This document shows, one piece after another, positions 32,201-40,446 of a DNA stretch of 64,000 nt. The position numbers and the translations under genes were made by a program. The notes beneath the pieces are model-generated. The model worked only from the letters and a program-made list of their open reading frames with translations, had not been told where the DNA came from and did not search any database. Source of the stretch: Streptomyces sp. NBC_01276 (GTDB lineage Bacteria > Actinomycetota > Actinomycetes > Streptomycetales > Streptomycetaceae); NCBI RefSeq assembly GCF_041435355.1, contig NZ_CP108444.1, forward strand, positions 186,001 through 250,000, written 5' to 3'. Within the stretch, counting starts at the first letter, position 1. Each line of letters begins with the position of its first letter.

Positions 32201-35091
32201 TCGGCGGCGGGCAGTGCGGTGAGGCGGGTGCGCAGGGCGCCGGCGCGGGAGCCGGTCTCCGCGTCCTCGTCCTCGTGGTCGGTGACGGCGCGCTCCGGGG
32301 CCGGGGCGATCGCCGGGTCGGTGGCGGGCTCCGCGGCCGGGGCCGCCTCGATCCAGTGCCGGCGGCGCTGGAAGGCGTAGGTCGGCAGGTCCAGGCGGGG
32401 CGCCGGGCCGGAGGTGCCGAGGAGCTCCTGCCAGTCGAGCCCGTCGGCGGCGCCCAGGGTGTGCAGCCGGGCGAGGGCGGCGTTGAGCGACTGCGGCTCG
32501 GGCTGCTTGCCGGTACGGGCGACGGGCACGAAGGCGGCGTCCTCGCCGGCGCAGTCGCGTCCGGCGGAGGACAGGGCGCCGTCGGGGCCGAGTTCGACGT
32601 ACGTGGTGACGCCGGCGGCGTCGAGGGCGCGGATGCCGTCGGCGAAGCGGACGGCCTCGCGGACGTGGCGCACCCAGTACTCGGCGGTGCCGATCTCCCC
32701 GTCGGTGACGATCCGTCCGGTCAGGTTGGAGACGACGGGAACGCGGGCCGGGGCGTAGGTGACCGAGGCGGCGACGGCGGCGAAGGCGTCGAGCATGCCG
32801 TCCATGTGCGGGGAGTGGAAGGCGTGGCTGACCCGCAGCCGCTTGGTCTTGCGGCCCAGCGCGGCGAAGTGCGCGGCGAGGGCGTCGACGGCGTCCTCGT
32901 CCCCGGAGACCACGACGGAGCGGGGGCCGTTGACGGCCGCCACGCACACCCGGTCGGTGCGCCCGGCGAGCAGGGGCGTCACCTCGGACTCGTCGGCCTG
33001 GAGGGCGGCCATCGCGCCGTCCTCGGGGAGGGCGTCCATGAGGCGTCCGCGGGCGGCGACGAGCGCGGCCGCGTCGGGCAGCGAGAGGATCCCGGCGACG
33101 TGCGCGGCGGCGAGTTCGCCGATGGAGTGGCCGACGACGAAGTCGGGGCGGACGCCGAGGTGGCCGAGGAGCCGGTGGAGGGCGACCTCGAAGGCGAACA
33201 GGGCGGGCTGGGTCCAGGCGGTGCGGTCGAGGAGGGCGGCTCCGTCGGTGCCCGGGGCGGCGAAGGCGACCTCGCGCAGCGGGTGGGGCAGGTGGGCGTC
33301 GAGGGCGGCGCACACCTCGTCGAAGGCGGCGGCGAACACGGGGTGCGCGGCGTGCAGTTCGCGTCCCATGCCGGGGCGCTGGCTGCCCTGTCCGGAGAAG
33401 AGGAACGCGGTGCGGCCTGATGCGGCCCGGCCGCGGACCAGGTGGGCGGAGCCGGTTCCGGTGGCGAGCGCGTCGAGTCCGGCGGTGAGGCCCGCGAGGT
33501 CCTCGGCGAGGACGACGGCCCGGTCCTCGTGGGCGGTGCGGGTGGCGGCGAGGGCGTGGGCGAGGTCCGCGGCCGTGCCGGTGTGGCCGGCGGCGTACGC
33601 GCCGAGCCGGGCGGCCTGGGCGCGCAGGGCCGGCTCGCCGCGGCCGGAGAGCGGGAAGAGCAGGGTGCGGCCGGGCTCGGTGTCCGCGGCGGGCTCGGTG
33701 TCCGCGGCCGGGGCGGGGGAGGCGGCCGGGGCGGGGGAGGCGGCGGGGGAGGTCGCCGGGGCCTCGCCGAGGACGACGTGGCAGTTGGCGCCGCCGAGGC
33801 CGAAGGAGCTGACGCCCGCGACGAGGGGGCGGGTGGGGTGCGGCCAGGGTCCGGCCTCGGTCTGCACCCGCAGTCGCAGCGCGTCGAGGTCGATGGCGGG
33901 GTGGGGGGTGCGGTGGTGGAGGCTGGCGGGCAGTTCTCGGTGGCCGACGGCGAGGGCCGCCTTGATGAGGCCGGCGATGCCCGCGGCGGCTTCGAGGTGG
34001 CCGATGTTGGTCTTGGCGGAGCCGACGGGGAGCGGGTCGGCCGCGTCGCGGGCGGTGCCCAGCGCGGTGCCGAGCGCGGCGGCCTCGACCGGGTCGCCGA
34101 CCGGGGTGCCGGTGCCGTGCAGTTCGACGTACTGGACCTCGGCGGGGTCGGTGCCCGCGGCCTCCAGGGCCCGGCGGATGACCTCGGCCTGGGCGGTGGG
34201 GCTGGGCACGGTGAGCCCGTCGGTGGCCCCGTCGTGGTTGACGGCGCTGCCGAGGAGCACGCAGTGGACGCGGTCGCCGTCGGCGAGGGCCCGGTCGAGG
34301 GGCTTGAGCAGGACGAGGCCGCCGCCCTCGCCGCGTACGAACCCGTTGGCACGCTCGTCGAAGGTGTGGCAGCGGCCGTCGGGCGACAGGGCCCCGAATC
34401 CGGCGGTGATCTCGGAACTCGCGGGCGTGACGCGGAGGTTGACACCGCCGGCGATGGCCAGGTCGGCCTCCCCGCTGAGCAGGGCCTGGCAGGCCAGGTG
34501 CACGGCGACGAGGGAGGATGACTGGGCGGTGTCGACGGTCAGGCTGGGCCCGTGCAGGCCGAGCGTGTACGAGACCCGGTTGGCGATCACGCCCCGGTTG
34601 AGCCCGGTGAAGGTGTGCGCTCCGGCTCCGGCGCCGCCGGAGCGGCGCACGAGATCGGCGTAGTCGTCCCAGATCGCGCCGACGAACACGCCGGTGCCGC
34701 TGTTCTTGAGGGTGCCCGGCAGGATGCCGGCGTCCTCCAGGGCCTCCCAGGCGAGTTCGAGGACGAGGCGCTGCTGCGGGTCCATGGCCGCGGCCTCGCG
34801 CGGGGAGATCCCGAAGAACCGGGCGTCGAAGGTGTCGACGCGGTCGAGGTAGCCGCCCCGGGCGGCGGCCGGACCGGCCCCTGCCGCGACGACGTCGCGG
34901 CGCGCTTCGGGCGCGTCGGTGACGGCGTCCGTGCCGCCCCGCAGCAGCCGCCAGTACGCGGCGGGTCCGTCGGCCTGCGGGAACCGGCAGGAGATGCCGA
35001 TGACCGCGATCGGCCCGGTGGTACGGCCCGGTGTACCGGACTCCTCCGGAGCCGCCGTCGTCTGCCGTACCGAATTCACCGGGTCAGCCAC
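20248..35091 (-). CDS. Type I PKS, loading module (KSQ-AT-ACP) and modules 1 and 2
   Basis: The product has 4947 residues. I prefer the GTG at 35091, which follows AAGGGGGAG; an ATG 28 codons upstream lacks such a site. The first KS has Gln190 in place of the active cysteine (DTAQSSS), so it decarboxylates the malonyl unit loaded by its AT (GHSIGE with Ser656, HAFH) and gives an acetyl starter. Module 1: KS about 31905-30640; AT about 30330-29440 with GHSQGE but VASH at residues 1775-1778; DH about 29265-28400; KR about 27830-27270 (B-type LDD); ACP about 27000-26720. Module 2: KS about 26655-25385; malonyl-type AT about 25060-24180; DH about 24020-23170; ER about 22560-21640; KR about 21600-21020; ACP about 20790-20530; C-terminal docking helix. 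It heads the leftward PKS transcription unit and begins the assembly line. Confidence 0.95.
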   Translation of the reverse strand: MADPVNSVRQTTAAPEESGTPGRTTGPIAVIGISCRFPQADGPAAYWRLLRGGTDAVTDAPEARRDVVAAGAGPAAARGGYLDRVDTFDARFFGISPREAAAMDPQQRLVLELAWEALEDAGILPGTLKNSGTGVFVGAIWDDYADLVRRSGGAGAGAHTFTGLNRGVIANRVSYTLGLHGPSLTVDTAQSSSLVAVHLACQALLSGEADLAIAGGVNLRVTPASSEITAGFGALSPDGRCHTFDERANGFVRGEGGGLVLLKPLDRALADGDRVHCVLLGSAVNHDGATDGLTVPSPTAQAEVIRRALEAAGTDPAEVQYVELHGTGTPVGDPVEAAALGTALGTARDAADPLPVGSAKTNIGHLEAAAGIAGLIKAALAVGHRELPASLHHRTPHPAIDLDALRLRVQTEAGPWPHPTRPLVAGVSSFGLGGANCHVVLGEAPATSPAASPAPAASPAPAADTEPAADTEPGRTLLFPLSGRGEPALRAQAARLGAYAAGHTGTAADLAHALAATRTAHEDRAVVLAEDLAGLTAGLDALATGTGSAHLVRGRAASGRTAFLFSGQGSQRPGMGRELHAAHPVFAAAFDEVCAALDAHLPHPLREVAFAAPGTDGAALLDRTAWTQPALFAFEVALHRLLGHLGVRPDFVVGHSIGELAAAHVAGILSLPDAAALVAARGRLMDALPEDGAMAALQADESEVTPLLAGRTDRVCVAAVNGPRSVVVSGDEDAVDALAAHFAALGRKTKRLRVSHAFHSPHMDGMLDAFAAVAASVTYAPARVPVVSNLTGRIVTDGEIGTAEYWVRHVREAVRFADGIRALDAAGVTTYVELGPDGALSSAGRDCAGEDAAFVPVARTGKQPEPQSLNAALARLHTLGAADGLDWQELLGTSGPAPRLDLPTYAFQRRRHWIEAAPAAEPATDPAIAPAPERAVTDHEDEDAETGSRAGALRTRLTALPAADREQAVLDLLRADIAAVLRHDEPGDIDLRETFHELGFDSWTAVELRDGLTRTTGLALPSSLLFDYPTPVALARNLADRALGDPAGPAATARHTGGPADEPIAVVAMACRFPGGTDSPEALWEVLADGRDVTGPFPTDRGWDLEGLYDPEGRPGTHYVRAGGFLDGATLFDPAFFGISPREAAAMDPQQRLLLETSWEALERAGLDPLALKGTDTGVFIGATFQDYGPRLHEGTESTEGYLMTGSTPSVASGRIAYTLGLEGPAVTVDTACSSSLVALHLAAQSLRQGECTLAVAGGVTVMPTPGLFVELTRQRALSADGRCKSFSADADGTGWAEGAGVLLLEKLSDARRNGHQVLAVIRGSATNQDGASNGLTAPNGPSQQRVIRQALANAGVTADTVDAVEAHGTGTRLGDPIEAHALLATYGQGRDADRPLWLGSLKSNTGHTQQAAGVAGVIKMILALRHGILPKTLHAEERSPHIDWSAGSVELLTDARPWPDAGETGHPRRAGVSSFGISGTNAHLILEEAPSTPEPDTEAPAAAGPVAWLLSAKTEDALREQARRLRAHAAAHPDTPDTALAAALAGHRSVFPHRAAVLGSSREELLAGLEAPLVSGVADAGGKTVFVFPGQGSQWAGMGVELLDSSPVFAARFAEVAAAVQAHVDWSVEGVLRGEGDLTRIEVLQPVLFAVMVSLAESWRAAGVRADAVVGHSQGEIAAAVVSGALSLEDGAKVVVLRSQLFADELVGRGAVASVSLGADAVRERLVPYGDALSIAGINGPGTVTVAGEVAPLEELVAALEAEGVRAKIIPSTVASHCAQVDRLKDRILDLLGFVEPRTGSVPLYSTVTGEVLDGSGLTAAYWYENCRRPVSFEPVVRSLLADGFRAFVESSAHPVLTYGLVETAEAAGAEILATGTLRRGEGGLARFTTSLATAWTHGVDVDWNSVLTDSGATAATELPTYPFQRARHWLDAPAAGAADVSAAGLAEAGHPLLGACVRVADGDRFLLTGRVSLQGHPWLADHGALDTVLLPGTAFVELAVRAGDEAGCAHLEELTLEAPLVLAPRAAVQLQAVVGAPDGSGRRSVAVYARPDDADTDAAWTRHANGFLAPAPAPAADADLTAWPPAGAEPVDIEGFYERTAQAGYAYGPAFQGLKAAWRVGATVYAEVALDSAQREEAAGFGLHPALLDAALHAEQLVRAARGEDSGVRLPFVWSGVSLHATGATALRLRMTSLGTDTVALDVADAEGRPVAAVESLVLRPVAAGALRGAHRDGLHRVEWSAVPAAGGAALPDWTELGGAAHPRLADLTAALDQGLAVPSTVVCSRTPGTGTDADADGARTAEAARAATSEVLALVRDWLAEDRLAAARLVIVTRGAVPVRAGEDVTDLAHAPLWGLLRSAQTENQDRFVLVDLDPWEGGGTDTALAAALATGEPQLAVRDGSLLAPRLVRATEPAGRRPLWSPEGTVLVTGGTGALGALVARHLVTEHGVRHLLLTGRRGPDAPGAAELVAEISGLGARAEVVACDAADREALASVLAGIPADRPLTGVVHAAGVLDDGLVASLTDERLDAVMRPKVDAAWNLHELTRDLDLTALVFFSSIAGVYGNPGQANYAAANAFMDALAHRRHVQGLPATSLAWGLWEQSSGMLAHLKDGDLGWMTRAGILPLASDHGIALLDSALRAPGEPLLVPVRLDAATLRARAAAGLLPPLLRSLVRTPARRAVDAAAPEAEVSSLVRRLAALGGAERERELLDLVRGRVAAVLGHADPSAIRPDKAFKELGFDSLTAVELRNQLGAATGLRLPATIVFDHPTVNAAARFLLAELLGAQDGTPAAGTDEPVAVTAAASDEPIAIVGMACRYPGGVGSPEDLWRLVAEGRDAVAGFPTDRGWDLATLFDSDPERLGTTYAREGGFLYGAGDFDPVLFGISPREALAMDPQQRLLLEASWEVFERAGLDLDSVRGSRTGVFAGSMHHDYAFRVEENPQKVEGYGLTGTQGSVVSGRVAYAFGLEGPAITVDTACSSSLVALHLAAQSLRQGECTMALAGGVAVMATPSVFVEFSRQRGMAADGRCKSFSADADGTGWAEGVGVLLLEKLSDARRNGHRVLAVVRGTATNQDGASNGLTAPNGPAQQRVIRQALANARLAPQDVDAVEAHGTGTTLGDPIEAQALLAAYGQDRPEDRPLWLGSLKSNIGHAQAAAGVAGVIKMVMAMREGVLPKSLHVDEPTPEVLWSAGAVELLTEPVEWPETGRPRRAAVSSFGISGTNAHVIIEQGPQEPAPAPPTGEEPAGPLPWVVSARSAGALRGQAARLLDLDASLPAADVAAALLTTRSPLEHRAVVLAGDRDGYAAGLRALAEGAGAPGLTQGVTGTGERLAFLFSGQGAQRPGMGAGLYAAQPVFAAAFDEVCGHFDLPLKDLLFGGGEEIHRTENTQPALFAVEVALYRLAESFGLRPDFVAGHSIGEIAAAHVAGVLSLADAARLVTARGALMGALPEGGAMVSIRATEDEVRELLTADVDIAAVNGPESVVISGAEEAVLAVAATLRERGRKTKRLTVSHAFHSPLMEPMLEAFREVAETLTHSAPAIPVVSNVTGGQITEFSAAYWVEHVRGAVRFADGVRHLAEEQGVGHFLELGPQGVLAAMAGESLPEAFSGLLTPVLRKDRPEPEAFLGALAEAWTRGLPVDWSPLLAGRPARRVDLPTYAFEHQRFWLAPSHTSNGEAAGLGLTSAAHPLLGASVELADGDGLVLTGRLSADTLPWAADHAVAGTVLLPGTAFVELALRAGDEVGCGTLEELTLEAPLALPERGAARLQVAVGSPDEESGSRSVVIHSRPEGAEAALPWTRHATGTLTAAAPAPSGAEFAVWPPAGARPVDLGGFYEGLAEAGYAYGPAFQGLKAAWRTGEEVYAEVVLDPARQEEAAGFGLHPALLDASLHGMLLDVASGADTGLRLPFAWSGVTVHAEGASAVRVRLVPAGADAVAVTVVDPAGLPVATIDSLTLLPVSHDQLHRARTADQDALYRVDWTTATAADAPQLNWAVLGAPADPDDEGMPAHRDLDALAAAVAGGAPAPDAVLLPVPRTRTAVRADGVREATASLLRTLQHWFAEPAFGASRLVVATRGAVAARPGEDVTDLTHAGLWGLVRSAQAENPGRLVLIDTDTSVEEAPVIPAVATGESQIAVRDGEFLVPRLARADAAALLAPPRDVPHWRLDTTGGGTLESLALVPFPEAAEPLAAGQVRIAVRAAGLNFRDVLMALGMYPDKIVLGSEASGVVIETGPGVTHLAPGDRVMGMVPHAFGEVAVADARTVARMPAGWSFEQAASVPAVFLTAYYGLVDLAGLKAGERILVHSAAGGVGMAAVQLARHLGAEVFGTASEGKWDVLRRQVRLEGAHYGSSRSTSFEQRFTHATGGRGMDVVLDCLAGELVDASLRLLPRGGRFIEMGKTDIRDPQDVARAHPGVRYQAFDLMEAGPERIGEMLTALARLFEAGVLRPLPVRTWDIRRSPEAFRFMSQAKHTGKIVLTVPQGWDPAGTVLITGGTGTLGALVAKHLVTEHGVRHLLLAGRRGPDAAGAAELVAEIAELGGSAEVVACDAADRDALAALLAAIPAGRPLRAVVHTAGVVDDGVLDALTPQRLAAVLRPKVDAAVNLHELTRDLDLTAFVLYSSAAGVLGNAGQANYAAGNSFLDALAQHRRAHGRPGVSLAWGHWAESSGMTAGLDTTDLARLGRSGFLPMTNEQGLALLDDSLVQDEALLAPVRLDLAGLRGQARDGSLPDVLKGLVRAPARRVAGPAAAADGAEPLARRLAAQPESEREHLLLELVRTNVATVLGHGAPGAVGADRTFKELGFDSLTAVEFRNRLGAATGLRLPPTLIFDYPTASTLAKHLLNELVPEEAAAAPGADLLAELGRFEVAVLAADPDAPGHDEVTGRIEELLQRWKAATAASAPTAPAGGEDVADRLSSASADEVLDFIQNELGVS
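24142..24508. repeat. 367-bp AT block nearly identical to 12254-12620
   Basis: This AT C-terminal segment of module 2 matches module 4 at a fixed offset of 11888 bp with very few differences. It ends where the module 4/module 5 tract takes over. Confidence 0.88.
27421..27823. repeat. 403-bp KR block nearly identical to 15512-15914
   Basis: Module 1 partner of the shared KR tract. The DH domains of modules 1 and 3 also resemble each other, including the same HxxxDxxxxP variant. Confidence 0.88.
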
Positions 35092-35416
35092 GATCTCCCC
35101 CTTCGCCTGTTTGCCTGATGTGTCTTCAGGGCTCCGCCGGGCGCGCGGGCGGACCGAGGACCGGGGGAATTCCATGCAGACCGTCGAGACGCTGACGTCC
35201 AGCTCTAAAGGTCGGCTAAAAACATCTCCCGGTCATCGGTGTGCCGGGCCACTAGGGGCGGCTAGGGGGCGGAGCAAGGGTTACCGCCCGCAACGGGCTC
35301 CGAGAACCATTGCTGAATGTCCCATTCGAGCACCCCGCGGTGAATGCGTTTCCCGTACTTCCCGCAGTTCTCGCACTTCCCGCACTCTCTGCCACCTCCA
35401 CGGTGAGGAGCCGGTC
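35092..35416. promoter_or_regulatory. Divergent intergenic region between the PKS operon and fabH-like gene
   Basis: These 325 bp hold no credible gene. They must contain the promoter of the leftward PKS operon and that of the rightward fabH-hbd pair. Two CTAGGGG heptamers (35252-35258 and 35262-35268) lie 10 bp apart in direct orientation. Four tandem 9-bp repeats with consensus TTCCCGCAC lie at 35350-35385, just before the fabH-like start. A locally AT-rich stretch around 35212-35228 could hold a promoter for the PKS side. I could not assign -35 and -10 boxes with confidence. The SARP and LAL regulators encoded in this window are the obvious candidate binders. Confidence 0.6.
35350..35385. 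repeat. Four tandem 9-bp repeats, consensus TTCCCGCAC
   Basis: Units start at 35350 (TTCCCGTAC), 35359 (TTCCCGCAG), 35368 (TTCTCGCAC) and 35377 (TTCCCGCAC). The array ends 31 bp before the ATG at 35417, where the leader or promoter of the fabH-like gene should be. SARP sites are usually direct heptamer repeats at 11- or 22-bp spacing, so a 9-bp period is not a standard match. Confidence 0.7.
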
Positions 35417-36451
35417 ATGACAGCAGCAATAGGAATTCTGGGAACCGGGTCTTATCTGCCTGCCGACACGGTCTCCAATCGGCTCGTCGCGCAGCGGGCG
35501 GGGGTCACCGAGGACTGGATCTGGCGGAAGACGGGCATCCGGGAGCGCCGGTACGCGGCCGAGTCCGAGGCCACCTCCGACCTGGCGGTCGAGGCGGCGC
35601 GGGCCGCGCTGGACGCGGCCGGGATCTCGGCGGCCGACCTGTCGTGCATCGTGGTGGCGACGTCCACGCCGGATTCCCCGCAGCCGGCCACGGCCTGTCT
35701 GGTCCAGCACCGGATCGGCGCGGTGAACGCGGCCGCATTCGACCTGAACTCGGTGTGCAGCGGGTTCGTGTTCGGTCTGGTGACGGCGGCCCGGCTGCTG
35801 CCGGAGCAGGACGGCTCGGTCCGCGGTCACGCCCTGGTCATCGGCGCCGACGTGTACTCGCGGATCATCGACCGCGAGGACCGGCGCACGGCCGTCCTGT
35901 TCGGTGACGGCGCGGGCGCCGTGGTGCTGGGCCCGGTGCGGTCCGGCTACGGGGTCCTCGGCTCGCACCTGGCGAGCCGGGGCGACCAGGCCGAGCTGAT
36001 CCACGTCGAGGCCGGCGGCAGCCGGCTGCCCGCCTCGGAGAAGACGGTCGCCGGGGGACTGCACCACTTCAGGATGAACGGGCGCGGGGTGCGCGACTTC
36101 GTGGCCGCCGAACTGCCGCGCGCGGTCGGCGAGGTGCTGGACCGGCACGGTCTGGAGCCGTCCGAGGTCGACCACTTCGTCCCGCACCAGGCCAACGGCG
36201 TGATGCTGGGCGAGACCGTGCCCCGGCTGGGCCTGCCCCGCGCCCGTACGCACCTCACCGTGGCCGAGCACGGAAACACCAGCGCCGCCTCCATTCCCCT
36301 CGCCCTCGACGAGGCGCACCGGTCCGGGGCGTTCCGGGACCGGGACGTCCTGCTGCTCGCCGGTTTCGGCGGCGGCATGTCCCTGGGCACGGTTCTCGTC
36401 CGCTGGGACGAGGAGGCGGCTCCCGCCCCCCGAAAGGACTCAGCAGCATGA
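35417..36451 (+). CDS. Beta-ketoacyl-ACP synthase III (FabH-like), extender-unit supply
   Basis: The product has 344 residues, normal for KAS III. The ATG follows GAGGAG. The full catalytic triad is visible: Cys114 (SVCSG), His257 (VPHQAN) and Asn287 (HGNTSAAS). It should therefore condense an acyl-CoA with malonyl-ACP or malonyl-CoA by decarboxylation. Its stop overlaps the start of the 3-hydroxyacyl-CoA dehydrogenase gene (ATGA at 36448-36451). KAS III, 3-hydroxyacyl-CoA dehydrogenase and Ccr (far right of the window) is a known gene set for ethylmalonyl-CoA or other alkylmalonyl-CoA extenders in Streptomyces PKS loci. I infer that role here. The primer (acetyl-CoA or a branched or longer acyl-CoA) cannot be read from sequence. 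A role in fatty-acid initiation is the alternative. Confidence 0.88.
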   Translation: MTAAIGILGTGSYLPADTVSNRLVAQRAGVTEDWIWRKTGIRERRYAAESEATSDLAVEAARAALDAAGISAADLSCIVVATSTPDSPQPATACLVQHRIGAVNAAAFDLNSVCSGFVFGLVTAARLLPEQDGSVRGHALVIGADVYSRIIDREDRRTAVLFGDGAGAVVLGPVRSGYGVLGSHLASRGDQAELIHVEAGGSRLPASEKTVAGGLHHFRMNGRGVRDFVAAELPRAVGEVLDRHGLEPSEVDHFVPHQANGVMLGETVPRLGLPRARTHLTVAEHGNTSAASIPLALDEAHRSGAFRDRDVLLLAGFGGGMSLGTVLVRWDEEAAPAPRKDSAA

Positions 36452-38217
36452 CGGCAGCATCCGCGGCACCCCTTCCCGGTCCCCTGCCCTTCTCCGCGGT
36501 CGCGGTGATCGGCCTCGGTACGGTCGGCTCCGCGCTGGCCCGTTCGCTCGCCTCGGCGGGAGCCCGTGTGGTGGCCGTGGAGGCGGACGGCGACGCCGTG
36601 GCCGGCGGCCGGGAGCGCACCGAGCGGGGGCTGGAGGATCCGGCGGCCCGGGCCCGGATCACGTACACGGCCGACCTGGCGGCCATCACGGGCAGTGAAC
36701 TGGTCGTGGAGGCGGTGCCGGAGGACTTCGCGCTGAAGACGGAGGTGCTGCGGCGGGCCGACGGACTGTGCGGTCCGCGGGCGGTGTTCGCGACGACGAC
36801 CTCGCTGTCGGTGACCCGGGTGGCCGCGGCGTGCGGGCGGCTGCCGCGCACGGTCGGCCTGCACCCGGTGGGCCACGCGCCGGACGGCGGTGTGGTGGAG
36901 GTGGTGACCACGCCGCTGACCGATCCGTCGGTGGGGCGGTCCGCCGGCGAGCTGGTGGCCGCGCTGGGCCGGACGGCCGTGGCCTCCAGCGACCAGCCTG
37001 GCTTCACGGGCGGCGGGCTGCTGATGGCGTACCTGAACGGCGCCGTCGCGATGTACGAGCGCCGTTACGCGTCGCGCGACGACATCGACGCGGCGATGAT
37101 GCTGGGCTGCGGGCTGCCGCTGGGGCCGCTGGCCCACCTGGACCTGATCGGTCTGGACACGGCGCGCGACACCCTGCGCGGGCTGTACGAGCAGACGGGG
37201 CAGGCGCAGTTCCTGCCGCCGCCGCTGCTGGACCACATGGTGACGGCGGGGCTGCTGGGCGCGAAGGCGGGCCGCGGGTTCCACACCTGGCCCGAGGGGC
37301 CGTCGGGTCCGCGGGCCGCCGTGGCCGCGACGGGCGCCTCGGGTGGCGCGGGCGGCGGGCGGCCGTCGCGGCCGGTGCGCAGGGTCGGGGTGATCGGTTC
37401 CGGGACGATGGCGTCGGGCATCGCCGAGGTGTTCGCCCGGTCCGGGTACGACACCCGGCTGGTGGCCCGTACGGACGTGCGCGCGAAGGCGGCGCTGGAC
37501 AAGGTGGCGGGCTCCGTGGAGCGCGGGGTCAAGCGGGGCCGGATCAGCGCCGAGGACGGCCGGGCCGCGCTGGAGCGGCTGGTTCCGGCGGATTCGCTGG
37601 AGGCGGTGGCCGACTGCGACCTGGTGGTGGAGGCGGTCGCCGAGGAACTCCCGGTCAAGCGGGAGATCTTCCGGGGGCTGGACGCGGTGTGCCGTCCGGG
37701 CGCGGTGCTGACGACGACGACGTCGAGCCTGCCGGTGGTGGAGTGCGCGGCGGTGACCTCGCGCCCCGAGGACGTGCTCGGCATGCACTTCTTCAACCCG
37801 GCTCCGGTGATGCGGCTGGTGGAGGTGGTCGGCACGGTGCTGACGGCCGAGGACGCGCTGGGCACGGTCCACGAGGTGTGCGGGCGGCTGGGCAAGCACC
37901 CGGTCGGCATCGGCGACCGGGCCGGGTTCATCGTCAACGCCCTGCTGTTCCCGTACCTGAACAGCGCGGTGCGGCTGCTGGAGGAGCGCCGGGCCGCCGC
38001 CGGGGAGATCGACACGGTGATGACGGCGGGCTGCGGCTATCCGATGGGCCCGCTGACGCTGCTGGACACGATCGGCCTGGACGTGTCGCTGCAGATCCAG
38101 AACAGTCTGCACGCCTCGTTCCGGGAGCCGTCGCTGGTGCCGGCCCGGCACCTGGAGCACCTGGTCGACGCGGGTTTCCTGGGCCGCAAGAGCGGCCGGG
38201 GCTTCCACACGTACTAG
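36448..38217 (+). CDS. 3-hydroxyacyl-CoA dehydrogenase, tandem-duplicated (HbdA-like)
   Basis: The product has 589 residues built from two consecutive 3-hydroxyacyl-CoA dehydrogenase units, about residues 15-285 and 310-589. Each has an N-terminal Rossmann motif (GLGTVGSA, then GSGTMASG) and a C-terminal helical domain ending in GRGFHT. The second unit keeps the catalytic pattern (TSSLP, then HFFNPAP). In the first unit that segment reads HPVGHAP and has lost the HFFNP asparagine. AAAGGA precedes the start. The expected reaction is NAD(P)H reduction of acetoacetyl-CoA or a longer 3-oxoacyl thioester. It is translationally coupled to the KAS III gene and functionally linked to ccr. The crotonase step needed between them is not encoded in the window. 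A GC-rich hairpin follows the stop. Confidence 0.9.
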   Translation: MTAASAAPLPGPLPFSAVAVIGLGTVGSALARSLASAGARVVAVEADGDAVAGGRERTERGLEDPAARARITYTADLAAITGSELVVEAVPEDFALKTEVLRRADGLCGPRAVFATTTSLSVTRVAAACGRLPRTVGLHPVGHAPDGGVVEVVTTPLTDPSVGRSAGELVAALGRTAVASSDQPGFTGGGLLMAYLNGAVAMYERRYASRDDIDAAMMLGCGLPLGPLAHLDLIGLDTARDTLRGLYEQTGQAQFLPPPLLDHMVTAGLLGAKAGRGFHTWPEGPSGPRAAVAATGASGGAGGGRPSRPVRRVGVIGSGTMASGIAEVFARSGYDTRLVARTDVRAKAALDKVAGSVERGVKRGRISAEDGRAALERLVPADSLEAVADCDLVVEAVAEELPVKREIFRGLDAVCRPGAVLTTTTSSLPVVECAAVTSRPEDVLGMHFFNPAPVMRLVEVVGTVLTAEDALGTVHEVCGRLGKHPVGIGDRAGFIVNALLFPYLNSAVRLLEERRAAAGEIDTVMTAGCGYPMGPLTLLDTIGLDVSLQIQNSLHASFREPSLVPARHLEHLVDAGFLGRKSGRGFHTY

Positions 38218-38225
38218 GGGGTGGG

Positions 38226-38251
38226 CGGGCGGGGCGACGGCGCCCCGCCCG
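38226..38251 (+). terminator. Intrinsic hairpin after the hbd-like gene
   Basis: A perfect 11-bp stem, CGGGCGGGGCG paired with CGCCCCGCCCG, encloses the loop ACGG and starts 9 bp past the stop codon. There is no T-tract, which is common for Streptomyces terminators. It separates the fabH-hbd unit from the DedA-like gene. Confidence 0.75.
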
Positions 38252-38306
38252 CGGCACCGTTGCCCGCACGCTCCTCGCGGCATCATCCCTTGGCCATTTA
38301 TGTAAG

Positions 38307-38335
38307 TTCACAAATTTCTGAATGTTCGGTAGAGT
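38307..38335 (+). promoter_or_regulatory. Promoter with embedded MarR-type operator upstream of the DedA-like gene
   Basis: TTCACA (38307-38312) and TAGAGT (38330-38335) are separated by 17 bp and fit a vegetative -35/-10 pair. The expected transcription start falls at about 38342, next to the ATG at 38343, so the transcript may be leaderless. The 16-bp imperfect palindrome TTCACAAATTTCTGAA (38307-38322) covers the -35 box. It matches 13 of 16 bases of a palindrome before the ABC ATPase gene. Confidence 0.65.
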
Positions 38336-38342
38336 CATACAC

Positions 38343-38972
38343 ATGCAGCCCGACATGAACGCCGGCACCCTTCCGCTCTCCTGGTGGATCCTGGCCCTCG
38401 CACTGGCCGCGGTGTTCGGCGATTCGCTCCTGCCGGTGCTGCCCAGCGGCACCCTCGTGGTGGCCGCGGCCGCCTGGACCGCGCAGCACCACATCCCCCC
38501 GGTGCTGCCGGTCCTGGCGGTTGCCGCCGCGTCCTTCCTCGGCGACCTCGCCCTGGTCCTGCTGGCCCGGCGCGGATCCTCCTGGCTGCACACCCGCCTC
38601 GACCGGCACCCCGCGTGGCGGCAGGCGACGACCCGGCTCCAGGGCGGCCTGGCCCGGCACGCCGGCCGGGTCGCCCTGGCCGCGCGCTTCGTCCCCGCCG
38701 GGCGGACCGTGCTGGACATCGCCCTCGGCACCTCGCCCGCCCTGCGGCCGCGCCAGATGGGCTGGTCGGCGCTGGCCGGACTGCTGTGGGCGGCCTACCT
38801 GGTGACCCTCGGCCACCTCGGCAACCGGTGGTTCGACACGGCCTGGCTGGGCCTGGCCGTGTCGGTCGGCGCGACGGTGGCCGTCAGCACCCTCGCCACC
38901 CGGATGATCACTCGCCCCGGTGCGCCCGCCAGCGGTCCATCAGCGAGTCCAGTTCCAGCTTCACGAAGCTGA
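38343..38972 (+). CDS. DedA/SNARE-associated family membrane protein
   Basis: The product has 209 residues and about five hydrophobic segments. I chose the ATG at 38343, which fits a leaderless start from the promoter at 38307-38335; an in-frame ATG at 38322 would sit inside that promoter. The family signature is visible in the early GDSLLPVLPSG region and in the central AARFVPAGRTVLD segment, equivalent to the FIPxxR motif of DedA proteins. DedA proteins are polytopic inner-membrane proteins linked to lipid-carrier flipping and membrane homeostasis, and some affect antibiotic tolerance. The 3' end overlaps the convergent MarR gene by 65 bp. A role in self-protection is inference from context only. 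Confidence 0.78.
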   Translation: MQPDMNAGTLPLSWWILALALAAVFGDSLLPVLPSGTLVVAAAAWTAQHHIPPVLPVLAVAAASFLGDLALVLLARRGSSWLHTRLDRHPAWRQATTRLQGGLARHAGRVALAARFVPAGRTVLDIALGTSPALRPRQMGWSALAGLLWAAYLVTLGHLGNRWFDTAWLGLAVSVGATVAVSTLATRMITRPGAPASGPSASPVPASRS

Positions 38973-39399
38973 AGAAGTCGGCCGTCTCCTCGGCCCGCAG
39001 ACCCGCCGGCGTACCGGGGCCCAGCGCCTCGACCCCCTGCTTGAGGGTGGCCGCCCAGCGGTTGAGCATCTGGTCCCGGCTGGTGACCGCCTCGTACCAG
39101 AGGTCCGCGTGGACGCGGTAGATCTCCCGGCGTTCGCCCGGCGCCCGCTCCCGGCTGACCATGTGCACCTGGGCGAGGTAGCGGACGGCCCCCGACACCG
39201 CCGCGGGGCTGACCCTCAGCCGCTCCGAGAGTTCCGCGGCACTGAGCGCGCCCGCATCCTCGGCGAGCAGGCACGCGAAGACCCGGGAGGGCATCCGGGG
39301 GACTCCGGCGGCCACCAGGTCGGCGGCGAACCGCTCGACGAAGGCCGACACCTCCTCGTTGTAGCCCCGCTGCTCGCTGGCGCCGGCACTCGCGTCCAC
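38908..39399 (-). CDS. MarR/GbsR-family transcriptional regulator
   Basis: The product has 163 residues and a GTG start preceded by GGGGAGACG. The central winged-helix region (LSAAELSERLRVSPAAVSGAVRYL, given here as the segment at about residues 52-75) and the following wing (RERAPGERREIYRV) match MarR/GbsR repressors. The C-terminal helices would form the dimer. It is divergent from the ABC ATPase gene and convergent with the DedA-like gene. Both of those are preceded by the same 16-bp palindrome, so it probably represses them and responds to a small ligand, perhaps the pathway product. The ligand cannot be read from sequence. Confidence 0.85.
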   Translation of the reverse strand: MDASAGASEQRGYNEEVSAFVERFAADLVAAGVPRMPSRVFACLLAEDAGALSAAELSERLRVSPAAVSGAVRYLAQVHMVSRERAPGERREIYRVHADLWYEAVTSRDQMLNRWAATLKQGVEALGPGTPAGLRAEETADFFSFVKLELDSLMDRWRAHRGE

Positions 39400-39427
39400 A
39401 CCGTCTCCCCGTGATCGACCCTCAGGC

Positions 39428-39470
39428 GATACCTTCCACTAGCTTCACGATATTCTGAAACTAAGGTATC
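39428..39470. promoter_or_regulatory. Divergent operator region between marR-like and ABC ATPase genes
   Basis: The 81-bp intergenic segment is unusually AT-rich. It contains the 16-bp palindrome TTCACGATATTCTGAA (39444-39459), 13 of 16 bases identical to the one at 38307-38322. It also has an outer inverted repeat, GATACCTT (39428-39435) and AAGGTATC (39463-39470). These are the best operator candidates for the adjacent MarR-family protein. Confidence 0.7.
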
Positions 39471-39479
39471 TTCCGAAAT

Positions 39480-40427
39480 ATGATGATGGCAATCGAGATT
39501 GCCGGACTGCACAAGTCGTTCGGCCGCACCCACGCGCTGAAGGGCCTCGACCTGAGCGTCGAGAAGGGCGAGGTGCACGGCTTCCTGGGCCCCAACGGCG
39601 CCGGGAAGTCCACCACCCTGCGCATCCTCCTCGGCCTGATCCGCGCCGACCGCGGCCGCGTGCGGCTGCTGGACGGCGACCCCTGGCGCGACGCGGTCGC
39701 GCTGCACCGCCGGATCGCCTACGTACCCGGCGACGTGAACCTGTGGCGCAACCTCTCCGGCGGCGAGGCCCTCGGCTTCCTCTCCGGGCTGCGCGGCGCC
39801 ACCGACCCCCGGGCCGCCAAGGAGCTGACGGACCGCTTCGAGCTCGACCCGGGCAAGAAGGGCCGCGCGTACTCCAAGGGCAACCGGCAGAAGGTCGCCC
39901 TGGTCGCCGCCTTCGCCTCCGACGCCGAACTGCTCGTCTTCGACGAGCCCACCTCCGGCCTGGACCCGCTGGCGGAGGAGGTCTTCCAGAGCTGCGTCGG
40001 CGAGGCCGCCGACGAGGGCCGCACGGTCCTGCTGTCCAGCCACATCCTCACCGAGGTCGAGGCGCTGTGCGACCGCGTCAGCATCGTCCGCGACGGGCGC
40101 ACGGTGGAGACGGGCTCGCTCAGCCGGATGCGGCACCTGTCCCGCACCTCCGTGACCGCCGAACTCGCCGCCCCCGCCGAGGGCCTGGAGGAGCTGCCCG
40201 GGGTCCACGGCCTGGAGGTCCGGGGGACGAAGGTCACCGCCCAGGTCGACGCCGAGCACCTCGGCACGCTCCTGCGGGCGCTCTCCGAGTCGGGGGTGCG
40301 CAGCCTCGTCAGCCGGCCCCCGACGCTCGAAGAGCTGTTCCTGCGGCACTACCGCCCCACGGCCGAGCCCGAGCCGGCCGGGCACGGCGAGCCGGCCGGG
40401 TCCGCCGGGGCCCCGGGGGCGCGCTGA
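39480..40427 (+). CDS. ABC transporter ATP-binding protein, antibiotic-export type
   Basis: The product has 315 residues. It shows Walker A (GPNGAGKST, about residues 38-46), a noncanonical signature (YSKGNRQKV) and Walker B with its catalytic Glu ([14 protein letters not shown]), followed by an H-loop (SSHIL). The SKGNRQK signature is typical of drug-export ATPases that pair with a separate large ABC-2 permease. No permease follows here: the next gene is convergent after 19 bp. Three consecutive ATGs (39480, 39483, 39486) are possible starts and no strong ribosome site precedes them. It is probably controlled by the divergent MarR-type gene. Export or self-resistance is inferred, and the missing partner must be elsewhere or lost. 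Confidence 0.9.
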   Translation: MMMAIEIAGLHKSFGRTHALKGLDLSVEKGEVHGFLGPNGAGKSTTLRILLGLIRADRGRVRLLDGDPWRDAVALHRRIAYVPGDVNLWRNLSGGEALGFLSGLRGATDPRAAKELTDRFELDPGKKGRAYSKGNRQKVALVAAFASDAELLVFDEPTSGLDPLAEEVFQSCVGEAADEGRTVLLSSHILTEVEALCDRVSIVRDGRTVETGSLSRMRHLSRTSVTAELAAPAEGLEELPGVHGLEVRGTKVTAQVDAEHLGTLLRALSESGVRSLVSRPPTLEELFLRHYRPTAEPEPAGHGEPAGSAGAPGAR

Positions 40428-40446
40428 GGGCCGCGCGGGCCGCACC

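Noticed and set aside
24790..33420. Plus-strand open frame of 2876 codons
   Set aside because: Same artefact: it mirrors the minus-strand KS-AT-DH-KR domains and has no ribosome site or recognisable fold.
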